This document shows positions 43,127-51,523 of a stretch of 51,673 bases of DNA, piece after piece (position 1 is the stretch's first letter; the number at the start of each line of letters is the position of its first letter). The notes beneath the pieces are model-generated. The model worked only from the letters and a program-made list of their open reading frames with translations, was not told the origin of the DNA and searched no databases. Location of the stretch: contig NZ_JARWPM010000167.1 of NCBI RefSeq assembly GCF_029869215.1, positions 1 through 51,673 of the forward strand, read 5' to 3'. The position numbers and the translations under genes were made by a program. The DNA is from Nocardia carnea. GTDB taxonomy: Bacteria; Actinomycetota; Actinomycetes; Mycobacteriales; Mycobacteriaceae.

Positions 43127-43777
43127 TCAGCGCGGCCGCAGGCCGTCGAGCAGCAGGCGCACCATGAAGAGCACGCGCTGTTCGAGTTGCTCGGCGCTCG
43201 GCGCGCGGCCCGCTTCGATACTGCGCACCTGCGTGCCGACGACCATGCTCATGAACGCGCGCGCGGCGAGATCGGTATCGGTGGTGGTGATCTGCCCGGC
43301 GGCGGCCGCGCGGTCCAGTACCTCGACAACGAAAGCGACGACCGGACCGGTGCTCACGGTGTTGCTGAGCGTATAGATCTCGGGAAATCGCACATTCTCC
43401 AGCGCGAGGATCCGGTGCAACCGGCGGCCGTTGGGAGTCATGGCCTGATCGATCCGGAGTCGCGCGATCGCCTGGAGCGTCGCGGCCACCTCGCCGGTAT
43501 CCAGGCTCGCCAGAGTTTCGCGCGGCACGGCCTGTGCTTCGATCGCGCGCCGCACGGCGGCCAGGAACAGTGCGGCCTTGTCGGTGTAGTGGGCGTAGAC
43601 GGTGCGTTTCGCCATATGGACCCGGGCGGCGATCATCTCGATCGTGGTCTGTTCGTAGCCCTGTTCGAGGAACAGATCGAGGGCGTTGTCCAGTAACTCC
43701 TCTTGCCGGGCACGCGCCTGCTCCTGGGTCGGGCGCCCGGCCCGCGGCTGCCGATCGCGCTCTTCGCTCGTCTTCAC
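43127..43777 (-). CDS. TetR family transcriptional regulator, divergent from luxE/luxC-like operon
   Basis: A 216-residue TetR repressor: basic arm (RQPRAGRPTQEQARAR), helix-turn-helix (IEMIAARVHMAKRTVYAHYTDKAALF in pieces, residues about 46-71) and a ligand domain of the AefR-like C-terminal type. It is divergent from the LuxE-like gene at 43888. A 29-bp inverted repeat (43827-43855) in the 110-bp gap is the probable operator. Confidence 0.9.
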   Translation of the reverse strand: MKTSEERDRQPRAGRPTQEQARARQEELLDNALDLFLEQGYEQTTIEMIAARVHMAKRTVYAHYTDKAALFLAAVRRAIEAQAVPRETLASLDTGEVAATLQAIARLRIDQAMTPNGRRLHRILALENVRFPEIYTLSNTVSTGPVVAFVVEVLDRAAAAGQITTTDTDLAARAFMSMVVGTQVRSIEAGRAPSAEQLEQRVLFMVRLLLDGLRPR

Positions 43778-43826
43778 GGGTGTCAGTTCATCGCATTCGG
43801 CGCCCGGCTGTCGACCGGGGTGCTAC

Positions 43827-43855
43827 ATTAATGACACCTGACAGGTGCTATTAAT
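43827..43855. promoter_or_regulatory. 29-bp inverted repeat between TetR and LuxE-like genes
   Basis: ATTAATGACACCT, gac, AGGTGCTATTAAT: 13-bp arms with two mismatches. It contains the inner palindrome CACCT-gac-AGGTG. The AT-rich ends may include the -10 elements of both genes. Confidence 0.7.
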
Positions 43856-43887
43856 TATGGGGAAACCCGAATCCCGAAGGGGTGGCC

Positions 43888-45237
43888 ATGACCTCGGCCA
43901 TTGAAAAATTGACCGGGCTCGCCGATGATCCGAGCCGGTTCGATCACTCCGCCGCCGCACTGCGGGACGTGCAGCTCGCGGCACTGGACGAACGATTCCA
44001 GCAGCGGCGCCGGCGAATCGGATTGCTGGAACACCGTGCGGGCGAAGCGAATATCACCGCGATCGACCGGTTCGACGACGCGGTTGCACTGTTGTTCCCG
44101 CATTCGGTCTACAAGAGCTACCCGGAAAGCTTCCTGACCGAGCGCCGCTGGGACCGGCTCGGAAAATGGCTGGGCACACTCTCCGCCCATCCGGTCGCGC
44201 CGATCGATACGGCGGATATCTCCGGGATCGATCAGTGGATCGAGCGGCTGCAAAGCGCGGGTCACTATGTGTCCTGCTCGAGCGGGACAACCGGTAAACC
44301 TGCCGTGCTGCTCGCCTCCGAGGCCGATATGGCCTGGTCGCGCCGGGACACCGTCAACCTCTTCGCCTGGGGTTCCGGTGTCGCACCGGCGCGCGACCGG
44401 CGAATGATGGGGCTCGGCCTGACGGCGATGGTGCCCAAGAACGTCATCATCGGTGCGGCACAACAAGCGGCATACGGTGATCCGGCGAAAAACCGCTTCC
44501 GGCTGCCGGTTTCGCCGCTCACGGTCGAAGCGATGACCGCCCAGGTGCGGCTACGCCGGAAGATCGCCGACGGCACCGCGCCACCGGAGGAACTCGCCGC
44601 CTATGAACGGACCTCGGCGCAACGGCAGGCGGAACTCGACCGGGCGCTGAGCGCCGGCGCCGACGCGATGATCGAACACCGTGCGGAAAAGCTCTACATC
44701 TCCGGTATGTGGACCACGCTGTACCAGGTCGCCGTGCTGGTCCGGGAGCGCGGGTTCGGGGCCACCGATTTCCATCCCGACAACTGCATCTATGTGGGCG
44801 GTGGCCGTAAACGGGCCCAGCTGCCCCCGGACTATCGGCAATTCGTGTACGAAACGTTCAATATCCCGCCCGGCCGGGAGTTCCAGAACTACTCCATGCA
44901 GGAGCTGAATTCGGGAATGCCGAAATGCCGGGGCGGTGATCGCTACCACGTCCCACCGTGGGTGGTGCCGTTCGTGCTCGACGAGGTGGGGGACACGCTA
45001 CTGTCCCACGGCACCGGCGAGGTAGAGGGGCGTGCCGCCTTCTTCGACCTGTCACTCGACGGGCGCTGGGGCGGCATCATCACCGGCGACCGGGTCGTCC
45101 TCGATTACGGGCCGTGTGCCTGCGGTAATCAAGGGCCGTCGATCGCCGACTCCATCGTGCGCTACGCCGATCTCGCCGGTGACGACAAGATCGGCTGCGC
45201 CGGAACCGCCGACGCCTACGTCAGGGGGATCGGATGA
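43888..45237 (+). CDS. LuxE-like acyl-protein synthetase / acyl-adenylate-forming enzyme
   Basis: A 449-residue member of the adenylate-forming superfamily, closest in pattern to LuxE acyl-protein synthetase (phenylacetate-CoA ligase branch). The phosphate-binding loop is SCSSGTTGKP (129-138). A C-terminal FDLSLDGRWGGIITGDRVVLDYGPCACG carries two cysteines that may act in acyl transfer or metal binding. LuxE activates a fatty acid and hands the acyl group to LuxC. The ATG at 43888 follows GAAGGGG. The stop overlaps the LuxC-like start (ATGA), so the pair is coupled as in lux operons, but no luciferase (luxAB) gene is in the window. Confidence 0.8.
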   Translation: MTSAIEKLTGLADDPSRFDHSAAALRDVQLAALDERFQQRRRRIGLLEHRAGEANITAIDRFDDAVALLFPHSVYKSYPESFLTERRWDRLGKWLGTLSAHPVAPIDTADISGIDQWIERLQSAGHYVSCSSGTTGKPAVLLASEADMAWSRRDTVNLFAWGSGVAPARDRRMMGLGLTAMVPKNVIIGAAQQAAYGDPAKNRFRLPVSPLTVEAMTAQVRLRRKIADGTAPPEELAAYERTSAQRQAELDRALSAGADAMIEHRAEKLYISGMWTTLYQVAVLVRERGFGATDFHPDNCIYVGGGRKRAQLPPDYRQFVYETFNIPPGREFQNYSMQELNSGMPKCRGGDRYHVPPWVVPFVLDEVGDTLLSHGTGEVEGRAAFFDLSLDGRWGGIITGDRVVLDYGPCACGNQGPSIADSIVRYADLAGDDKIGCAGTADAYVRGIG

Positions 45238-46655
45238 CCACGCTCGAATCGCAGCGCGACGCCGGTGCGGCCCTTTCCGCACCGTTCTTCTTCCGCGGCG
45301 AGGTGGTCGAGGGCGCTGCCGCCGTACACCGGTCGCGGGACCTGGGCGTCTCCTTCGCGACACCCGAGATCGATCTGGACCGGGCGGTCCTGCCCCGCAG
45401 TGCGGTGCCCCCACTGCTGGACCTGCCACTGGACGATATCGTCGACTTCCTGGTCGAGGCCGGACGACGGATCCGCGACCCGCACAACCCGTTCCTCCGG
45501 GACTGTCTCGACCGGATATCGGCTACCCACACCTTGCCCCGAGCGTTGCTCGAATCGCAGATCGCAGGTGCCGGCGCCTATCTGGACAAGCGGGTCCTGC
45601 ATGCGATCGTCGAGCAGAATTTCCCCGACCCGAAGGCCCTCGACGGATGGATTCCCAAGCAGGATTTTCTCGGCCGTAAGAGTTTCGTCCGTGCTTTCGC
45701 GCCGCGCCTGGTCCACGTTCTTCCCGGTAATTCCCCCGGACAGGCGGTGAAATCCATCGCTCAAGGGGCGCTGGTGAAGGCGGTCAACCTGTTCAAAATG
45801 TCGTCCAGTGACCCGTTCACCACGGTGGCCATCCTGCGGGCCATGACCGCCATCGATCCGGAGCACCCGGTGGTGCGGTCGATGTCGGCGGTGTACTGGC
45901 GCGGCGGGGACGCGGCCGTCGAGCGAGTACTCTTCCGCCCGCAGTACTTCGACAAGATCGTCGCCTGGGGCGGTGGGGACGCCATCGGCAATGTCGTCAA
46001 ATATCTCGGTCCGGGTTTACAACTGGTCTCCTTCGACCCGAAGACATCGATATCCATGGTCGGCCGGGAGGCTTTCGGCACCGAGGAAACACTCGAGCGT
46101 GCCGCCGCGCTGGCCGCCGACGACGTCATGGTGCTGAACCAGGACGCGTGCGTGGCGAGCCGGTTCGTGTTCGTGGAGGCGGACGACGCGGACGCGGACC
46201 GGTTCTGCGAGCGGCTGCACCGGCGGATCGTCGAGCGCGCGACCGTCTCGGGGGACAGCCGGCCCTTGGACGAGGAGCTGAAAGAGCAGATCCGTACCCT
46301 CGTGCTGCTCGACGACGAGTTCCGGGTGTGGGGTGCGACAGACGGTACGGGCGTGGTGATCCGCTCCGCCACACCGGTCGATTTCCATCCGGTCGGCAAA
46401 ACCGTCGACGTGGTGCCGGTGGCATCGCTGGGCGAGGCGATCCGCCATGTCACTGTCGCGACGCAGACCGTCGGATTCTTCCCATTCGACCGGATGCCGG
46501 ATTTCCGCGACCGGCTCGCTTCCGCCGGCGCACAGCGCATCGTGCACCTCGGGGAGGCGGGCCCGAGCACGATCGGCAATCCACACGATGCCATGTATCC
46601 ACTGCATCGCTTCGTCCACTGGATGGTGCACGAGGACGGCCGAGCGGTGAACTGA
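45234..46655 (+). CDS. LuxC-like acyl-CoA (fatty acid) reductase
   Basis: A 473-residue NADPH-dependent acyl reductase of the LuxC family, which makes long-chain aldehydes from acyl groups passed on by LuxE. The fold is ALDH-like. The active-site cysteine is visible in LNQDACVASRFVF (Cys306), and an N-terminal cofactor region is FAPRLVHVLPGNSPGQ. It overlaps the LuxE-like gene by four bases. With no luciferase nearby, the aldehyde probably serves lipid or specialised metabolism. Confidence 0.88.
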   Translation: MTTLESQRDAGAALSAPFFFRGEVVEGAAAVHRSRDLGVSFATPEIDLDRAVLPRSAVPPLLDLPLDDIVDFLVEAGRRIRDPHNPFLRDCLDRISATHTLPRALLESQIAGAGAYLDKRVLHAIVEQNFPDPKALDGWIPKQDFLGRKSFVRAFAPRLVHVLPGNSPGQAVKSIAQGALVKAVNLFKMSSSDPFTTVAILRAMTAIDPEHPVVRSMSAVYWRGGDAAVERVLFRPQYFDKIVAWGGGDAIGNVVKYLGPGLQLVSFDPKTSISMVGREAFGTEETLERAAALAADDVMVLNQDACVASRFVFVEADDADADRFCERLHRRIVERATVSGDSRPLDEELKEQIRTLVLLDDEFRVWGATDGTGVVIRSATPVDFHPVGKTVDVVPVASLGEAIRHVTVATQTVGFFPFDRMPDFRDRLASAGAQRIVHLGEAGPSTIGNPHDAMYPLHRFVHWMVHEDGRAVN

Positions 46656-46681
46656 CGAATACTGCGAAACCGGCTCCACAG

Positions 46682-46720
46682 ATCAGAATGTAATTCTACT
46701 CTGTGGTAGAGCAGGGTTTC
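46682..46720. repeat. 39-bp repeated block, copy A, with AGAATnnnATTCT site 3
   Basis: This block begins 26 bp after the LuxC-like stop. It contains AGAAT, gta, ATTCT (46685-46697) followed by ACTCTGtGGTAGAGCAG. It matches copy B (49770-49808) at 35 of 39 positions. A stem GGGTTTCG (46714-46721) / CGAAACCC (46732-46739) overlaps its end. Confidence 0.75.
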
Positions 46721-46894
46721 GCGTTCGCGGCCGAAACCCTCGGCCGCCATGGCCCTGTTCGCCGACGCCGGAGTGTGGCACCGGCGTACCCGGGTCGTGC
46801 CGGCCCTCGATCGGCGGCGAGGGTCCCGCCTGTCTCCGGCCGCCGGCGGCGGAATCGGTGACCGAGCCGGAGACCCTGGTTAGGAGTTGGAGCA

Positions 46895-47953
46895 GTGCGC
46901 GCACCGACCATCTACGACGTTGCGACGGCGGCGGGTGTTTCCCCGTCCACGGTGTCGCGGGCGTTCTCCCGTCCGGGACGCGTCAGTGCCGGAACCGCCG
47001 CACGAATCCATCGGGTCGCCGCGGAGCTGGGGTATCGGGCGAACGCGATCAACGGTGCGCCGGCGAGTGGACGGACGTCCGCCGTGGCAATGGTGGTGCC
47101 CGATGTGACCAACCCGGTGTACTTCGGTCTCATCCACGGATTCGAGGCCGCCGCGACGGAGGCCGGCTACACGGTGGTACTCGCCGACACCCGGTGGTCG
47201 ACGGCGCAGGAGCGAACGGTGCTGGACCGGATCCTACCGGCCGTCGACGGCCTCGTGGTGACCGGTTCGCGGCTGTCCGACCGAGGGATGCGGGCGGCCG
47301 CGGGACACCGGGCGCTGGTGATGCTCAACCGGATCGTGCCCGGAACGCGCACGGTGATGGTCGATACCGCGGCGGGGGTGGACGCGGCGTTGCGGCATCT
47401 GGCCGAACTCGGTCACCGCTCGGTGACCTACGTCGGCGGGCCGCCGGCCTCCTGGGCCGAGGGCATGCGGTGGCGTTCGCTGCTCGATTCCGCCCCGCGG
47501 TTCGGGCTGAAGGTGTGCCGGATCGGGCCGTATCCGCCGACGATGGCGGGCGGTACCGCGGCAGCCCGGGAACTGCTGTGCCACCTGCCCTCGGCTGTAC
47601 TGGTATTCAACGATCTCGTGGCGATCGGAGTACTGCATGTTCTGAACGAAGCGGGTGCGCGCGTCCCGGACGAACTGAGCGTCATCGGATTCGGGAACGT
47701 GGTCGGTGCCGATTTCTGTACCCCGCCGTTGACCACGGTGGGGGCGCCGATGCGAGCGATGGGTACGGCCGCGTTCCGGCAACTACAGCGCGCCATGAGC
47801 GGAGAGGCGATGGATACACGAGCGATCGTGTCGCTGACCGCCCGCCTGGTGGTGCGGGGATCGACCGGAGCTGCACGGCAGCGCAGGGCGCAGCCGGTGG
47901 CCGCCACCGTTCTGCCCCCTCGTGTACCGAGAATGTCGGCAGCCGAGTCGTAG
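46895..47953 (+). CDS. LacI family transcriptional regulator
   Basis: A 352-residue LacI-type repressor: headpiece TIYDVATAAGVSPSTVSRAF, hinge region around INGAPASGRTSAVAMVV, then the sensor domain ending near LSVIGFGNVVGADFCTPPL. The GTG at 46895 has TAGGAG upstream. The C-terminal 30 residues (QRRAQPVAATVLPPRVPR) are an extra tail. A 39-bp block with an AGAATnnnATTCT site lies about 200 bp upstream. It stands alone on the plus strand; a strong hairpin follows, so its targets must lie elsewhere or be the porins downstream. Confidence 0.9.
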   Translation: MRAPTIYDVATAAGVSPSTVSRAFSRPGRVSAGTAARIHRVAAELGYRANAINGAPASGRTSAVAMVVPDVTNPVYFGLIHGFEAAATEAGYTVVLADTRWSTAQERTVLDRILPAVDGLVVTGSRLSDRGMRAAAGHRALVMLNRIVPGTRTVMVDTAAGVDAALRHLAELGHRSVTYVGGPPASWAEGMRWRSLLDSAPRFGLKVCRIGPYPPTMAGGTAAARELLCHLPSAVLVFNDLVAIGVLHVLNEAGARVPDELSVIGFGNVVGADFCTPPLTTVGAPMRAMGTAAFRQLQRAMSGEAMDTRAIVSLTARLVVRGSTGAARQRRAQPVAATVLPPRVPRMSAAES

Positions 47954-47990
47954 TGGCCGTCTGTACCTCGGGAGTTGCCAGCGCCTCTAC

Positions 47991-48021
47991 CCTCTCGGTA
48001 GCAGACGGGGCTACCGAGAGG
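47991..48021. terminator. Strong bidirectional hairpin between LacI and porin genes
   Basis: CCTCTCGGTAGC (47991-48002) pairs perfectly with GCTACCGAGAGG (48010-48021) across a 7-nt loop, between two convergent genes. Confidence 0.8.
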
Positions 48022-48080
48022 TACGAGGGAACGGCCGGGCGGGGCGCGCGTACCGGCCCGGCTGTTCCGACGCGGGGACC

Positions 48081-48755
48081 TCAGCCGAGGCTGAAAGGTT
48101 GTCCCCAGAGCGTGACGATCTCTTTGGCTTTCGAGGTTTCGACATCCACCTGGACGAATGCGCGGGCCTGTGCATAGCCGGCGCAGCCGGCGAGGCCTAT
48201 GGTGCTGTCTTTCCACGTAACGCTGGCTACGGGAGATTTGGTGCGGTTGAAAGGCCGGTGGCTTTCGTCCCCGAAGGCATCCGGGGTTTCGAGATCGAGC
48301 AGGTAGTACTTCTTGGCCTGGCCGGGGCCCAGCGTCAGGTTGCCGCCGGTGCTGGTGGAAAGATCGGGAGTCTCGCTGCCGGCCCGTTGCGTGGCGCCGG
48401 CCCCCGCGTTGACACCGCCCCCGGCGATATTGACCTGGCAGCCCACGACATAGCCGGGCCGGATGGACATGCTCCGGGGTGGCTGCGACGCCTCGGCGCC
48501 GGCGCTGCCGGAGACCCAGGTATTGCGATGCAGGGGAGTGGAACCCAGCGAGGGGCTGATCACGGCGGACTCGCCGGTGAGGCGGACGGTGACGGTGGTG
48601 CCGTCGCCCAGGGTTTCGGTGATCTGACCGCCGGGCAGGGGAACGAAGGTATCGGCATGAGCCGGCGCCGGCTGCAGCGCCCAGGTGGCCGTGGCGAGCA
48701 GGGCGCTGCCGGCGGCCGCGACCATGGTGCGGAGGGTTTTCGTGGTGTCGATCAT
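48081..48755 (-). CDS. MspA family porin 1
   Basis: An outer-membrane (mycomembrane) channel protein of 224 residues. A signal peptide ends at AHA-DTFVPLPGG (cleavage near residue 35). The mature part carries the MspA pattern: TGESAVISPSLG, RNTWVSGSAGA, PGYVVGCQVNI, LGPGQAKKYYLLDLE, and a C-terminal CAGYAQARAFVQVDV with the FSLG end. It lies 58 bp after a second MspA gene on the same strand, so the two are probably co-transcribed. The ATG at 48755 is used, as the frame upstream lacks a signal-peptide pattern. These proteins let hydrophilic solutes cross the mycolic-acid layer. Confidence 0.9.
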   Translation of the reverse strand: MIDTTKTLRTMVAAAGSALLATATWALQPAPAHADTFVPLPGGQITETLGDGTTVTVRLTGESAVISPSLGSTPLHRNTWVSGSAGAEASQPPRSMSIRPGYVVGCQVNIAGGGVNAGAGATQRAGSETPDLSTSTGGNLTLGPGQAKKYYLLDLETPDAFGDESHRPFNRTKSPVASVTWKDSTIGLAGCAGYAQARAFVQVDVETSKAKEIVTLWGQPFSLG

Positions 48756-48813
48756 TGTTCGGTGAACCTCGTCGTTCGGGGGAATCGCGCTGTGCGGGTT
48801 GCGGTCCGGTGGA

Positions 48814-49491
48814 TCAGCCGATGCTGAAGGGGGCTCCGTAGAGGGTGGTTTTGGAGTAGTGGTCACCGATGATTTCGATGACGGCGTAGGAGCGGGCCTG
48901 GGCGTAGCCCCCGCAGCCCTGGATCTCCATTTCGTAGTCCCGGTAGCCGAGGGTGTACCTGCCCGGGGCGGGGATGTCCTTGATGCCGATCTGCACGAAT
49001 TTCACCTCGCCCGGGCCGACCTGGACACCGGCGGAGCCGCTGACACCTATCTGTGTCGTGGAGACACTGGCGCTCGCGCCCAGCGAGAACGCGCGGTCGC
49101 CGATGCTGACCTGGCAGCCGACGATATAGCCGGTGTTGACCTGGGATACGCCGTGGGTGGACGAGTTGTTGGTGCCGGGCAGGTTCTCCGGGGTGCTGTA
49201 CGGGCCGGGTTCGGTGACGATGGGGGTATGGGTGACATCGGCGGTGACGGTGCCGGAAACCCAGGTGACCCGTCCGGCACCGTTGGCGGCCATGGACGGC
49301 GAGACCACGGCACTTTCACCGGTACGGGTGATGGTGAAACCGGGTCCGGTCTGGGTTCCGTCGGGCAGCGGTACGAACGCATCGGCGGTGCTCGTACCGG
49401 TGGCGAGGGCGAAGGCGGCCGCCAGAACGGCTACACCGGTACCGGTGCGGGTGAGCGCTGCGGGCGCGCGAAACAGAGTGGTGCGTGTCAT
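48814..49491 (-). CDS. MspA family porin 2
   Basis: A 225-residue paralogue of the gene at 48081. The signal peptide cleaves near ADA-FVPLPDG (about residue 38). Shared blocks are TGESAVVSPSMA, VTWVSGTVTADV, TGYIVGCQVSIG, VGPGEVKFVQIGIKDI and CGGYAQARSYAVIEI, ending FSIG. It is the promoter-proximal porin of a two-gene unit. MspA proteins assemble as homo-octamers; a mixed pore is possible but not shown by sequence. Confidence 0.92.
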   Translation of the reverse strand: MTRTTLFRAPAALTRTGTGVAVLAAAFALATGTSTADAFVPLPDGTQTGPGFTITRTGESAVVSPSMAANGAGRVTWVSGTVTADVTHTPIVTEPGPYSTPENLPGTNNSSTHGVSQVNTGYIVGCQVSIGDRAFSLGASASVSTTQIGVSGSAGVQVGPGEVKFVQIGIKDIPAPGRYTLGYRDYEMEIQGCGGYAQARSYAVIEIIGDHYSKTTLYGAPFSIG

Positions 49492-49909
49492 CTGGTTTCC
49501 TCATCTCGAAGTGCCTGTGCGGGCATGCACCGCGTTTCCGGTGAACAGGAGGGAGCGGAATCCGGGAACATGGGCGCCGTATTGCCGTTGTCGGTGATGC
49601 CGGTCACACAGTGCGGTCATGGTTCATCACCGGGCGATCGGCGGGCAACCGAATTGCCATGAGTTGCCGTGGACCGCGCGGTGCGCCGGGGTGGACCGCA
49701 TGGTTCATCACGGCGCGCCCCCTGTCGCGGCTGATCTGATGGGCCGAAAACGGGAATTCGCCCGCGAAAATCAGAATGAGATTCTACTCTGAGGTAGAGC
49801 AGCGTTTCCGCGCTCGTGGCCGGGCCCGTCCCGGCTTCCGACGGTCCTTGTTCTCCGGCAACGTCGCGGTACGACCCGGCGTACGCATGCCGGGTGGTTG
49901 GAGTTCACC
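49492..49909. other. 418-bp divergent control region between porin 2 and acyl-CoA ligase genes
   Basis: No gene is supported. It contains a 13-bp direct repeat CATGGTTCATCAC (49618-49630 and 49699-49711, 81 bp apart) nearer the porin side, and the 39-bp block with AGAATnnnATTCT (49770-49808) nearer the ligase side. Confidence 0.6.
49770..49808. repeat. 39-bp repeated block, copy B, with AGAATnnnATTCT site 4
   Basis: AGAAT, gag, ATTCT (49773-49785) followed by ACTCTGaGGTAGAGCAG. It matches copy A (46682-46720) at 35 of 39 positions and lies about 100 bp before the ligase start codon. The block also contains a half-site pair ATTCTAC and GTAGA. Confidence 0.75.
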
Positions 49910-51484
49910 ATGCGCACGATTCCCCCTGAACTGGTACGACGGTACGAAGAGCACGGGTGGTGGACGCGCGACAGCCTCGGCGATCTGCTCGCCCACGGTC
50001 TCGCGTCCGCGCCGGACACCAGCTTTCGCGTCCATTCCGAGATCCGGCCCTACGCGGGCACCTTCCGGGATGTCGAGCTCGTGGCTCGCCGGCTGGCGGC
50101 CGGTCTGCGCGACCGTGGAGTGGGGCCCGGAGACGTCGTAGCGCTCCAGTTGCCCAATTGGATGGAGGCGGCGGCCGCGTTCTGGGCGGCGTCGCTGCTG
50201 GGCACGGTCGTGGTGCCGATCGTGCACACCTACGGTGCGCGGGAAGTCGGCCACATCGTGGAGACCGTACGGCCCAAGGCCTTCTTCGGCGCCGAGCGGT
50301 TCGGGAGCCTGGTGTACGACCCTGTGGTCCACGCGAATGTGCCGGTCGTGGGTATCGTCGGCGGCAGCGATCCTGCCCGCCGGTTCGAGTCGTTGCTCGC
50401 CGATGAGCCGTTTGCCGGTGTGGCGCAGGTCGATCCGGCCGGCCCCGCGGTGATCGCCTTCACCTCGGGTACGACCCGGGTGCCCAAGGGGGTCGTGCAC
50501 AGTCACCAGACGCTCGGTTGCGAGACCCGGCTGATGCCGCGGCGCTATCCGGAGGATCTGGGGCCGATGATCAATGCCGCGCCCATCGGTCATTTCATCG
50601 GTATGCTCGCCGCCCTGCTCGTACCGGTGCGGGAAGGCGTCTCCATCGACCTCGCCGATGTCTGGAATCCCGGGCGCATCCTGGAGGTGATGGCTACCTA
50701 CGGCGTCAGCCTGGGCGGCGGGGTGCCCTACTACGTCACCAGTCTCATCGACCATCCGGACTGCACCCGGGATCATCTGGCGCGGCTGAAGTATCTCGGT
50801 ATGGGCGGAGCGCCGGTCGCCGCGCCGGTGGCCGAGCGGCTGACCGGTATGGGCCTGACGGTCTATCGCTCCTACGGCAGTACCGAACATCCGTCGATGA
50901 CGGCTTCGCAATGGACAGCGCCCGAAGCCAAACGGCTCTACACCGACGGTGTCGCGCAACCGGGCGTCGAGATCCGGTTGACCGAGGACGGTGAAATCCT
51001 CAGCCGCGGACCGGATCTTTGCCTGGGGTACCTCGACGACGCCCTGACCGCGAAAGCGTTCGACGAGGAGGGCTGGTACCACACGGGCGATATCGGAACC
51101 CTCGACGCCGACGGCTATCTCACCATCGTCGACCGCACCACCGACCTCATCATCCGCGGTGGGGAGAACATCAGTGCGCTCGAGGTCGAGGAAGTGCTGC
51201 TGACGGTGCCCGGGGTGTCCGAAGCCGTCGCGGTCGCCGCGCCCGACGCCCGGCTGGGTGAACATGTCGCGGCGGTTCTGCGGCTGCAACCCGGTACGGC
51301 CGCGCCGCTGCTCGAAGACCTGTGCGCCTACTTCGCCGACGCCGGGCTGGCGAAACAGAAGTGGCCGCAGGAGATTCACGTGGTCGACGATTTCCCGCGC
51401 AGCCCGAGCGGCAAGGTGCAGAAGTACAAGATCCGGCAGAGCCTGGCGGCGAATCGCTCCGAGCCCGGCGCCGCCGCGGATTAG
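49910..51484 (+). CDS. AMP-dependent acyl-CoA synthetase/ligase
   Basis: A 524-residue ANL-superfamily ligase that activates a carboxylic acid as its CoA thioester through an acyl-adenylate. The phosphate loop is FTSGTTRVPKG (184-194). The A5 motif region is YRSYGSTEHPSM, the hinge is GYLTIVDRTTDLIIRGGENI in pieces, and the catalytic-lysine segment is PRSPSGKVQKYKIR. The pattern fits the cyclohexanecarboxylate/medium-chain CoA ligase group. The ATG at 49910 has TTGGAG upstream; a TTG at 49898 in frame is less likely. Its promoter region holds AGAATnnnATTCT site 4. Confidence 0.92.
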   Translation: MRTIPPELVRRYEEHGWWTRDSLGDLLAHGLASAPDTSFRVHSEIRPYAGTFRDVELVARRLAAGLRDRGVGPGDVVALQLPNWMEAAAAFWAASLLGTVVVPIVHTYGAREVGHIVETVRPKAFFGAERFGSLVYDPVVHANVPVVGIVGGSDPARRFESLLADEPFAGVAQVDPAGPAVIAFTSGTTRVPKGVVHSHQTLGCETRLMPRRYPEDLGPMINAAPIGHFIGMLAALLVPVREGVSIDLADVWNPGRILEVMATYGVSLGGGVPYYVTSLIDHPDCTRDHLARLKYLGMGGAPVAAPVAERLTGMGLTVYRSYGSTEHPSMTASQWTAPEAKRLYTDGVAQPGVEIRLTEDGEILSRGPDLCLGYLDDALTAKAFDEEGWYHTGDIGTLDADGYLTIVDRTTDLIIRGGENISALEVEEVLLTVPGVSEAVAVAAPDARLGEHVAAVLRLQPGTAAPLLEDLCAYFADAGLAKQKWPQEIHVVDDFPRSPSGKVQKYKIRQSLAANRSEPGAAAD

Positions 51485-51493
51485 ACGAAGTTC

Positions 51494-51523
51494 CGGGGGG
51501 GCGGGCGGAGACCCGGCCCCCCG
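51494..51523 (+). terminator. GC-rich hairpin after the acyl-CoA ligase gene
   Basis: CGGGGGGGCGGG (51494-51505) and CCCGGCCCCCCG (51512-51523) pair with one mismatch across a 6-nt loop, 10 bp after the stop codon. Confidence 0.6.

Noticed and set aside
46714..46739. Hairpin GGGTTTCG/CGAAACCC as a terminator of the LuxE-LuxC operon
   Set aside because: It overlaps the repeated 39-bp block, has only an 8-bp stem and no U-run, so I noted it without calling a terminator.
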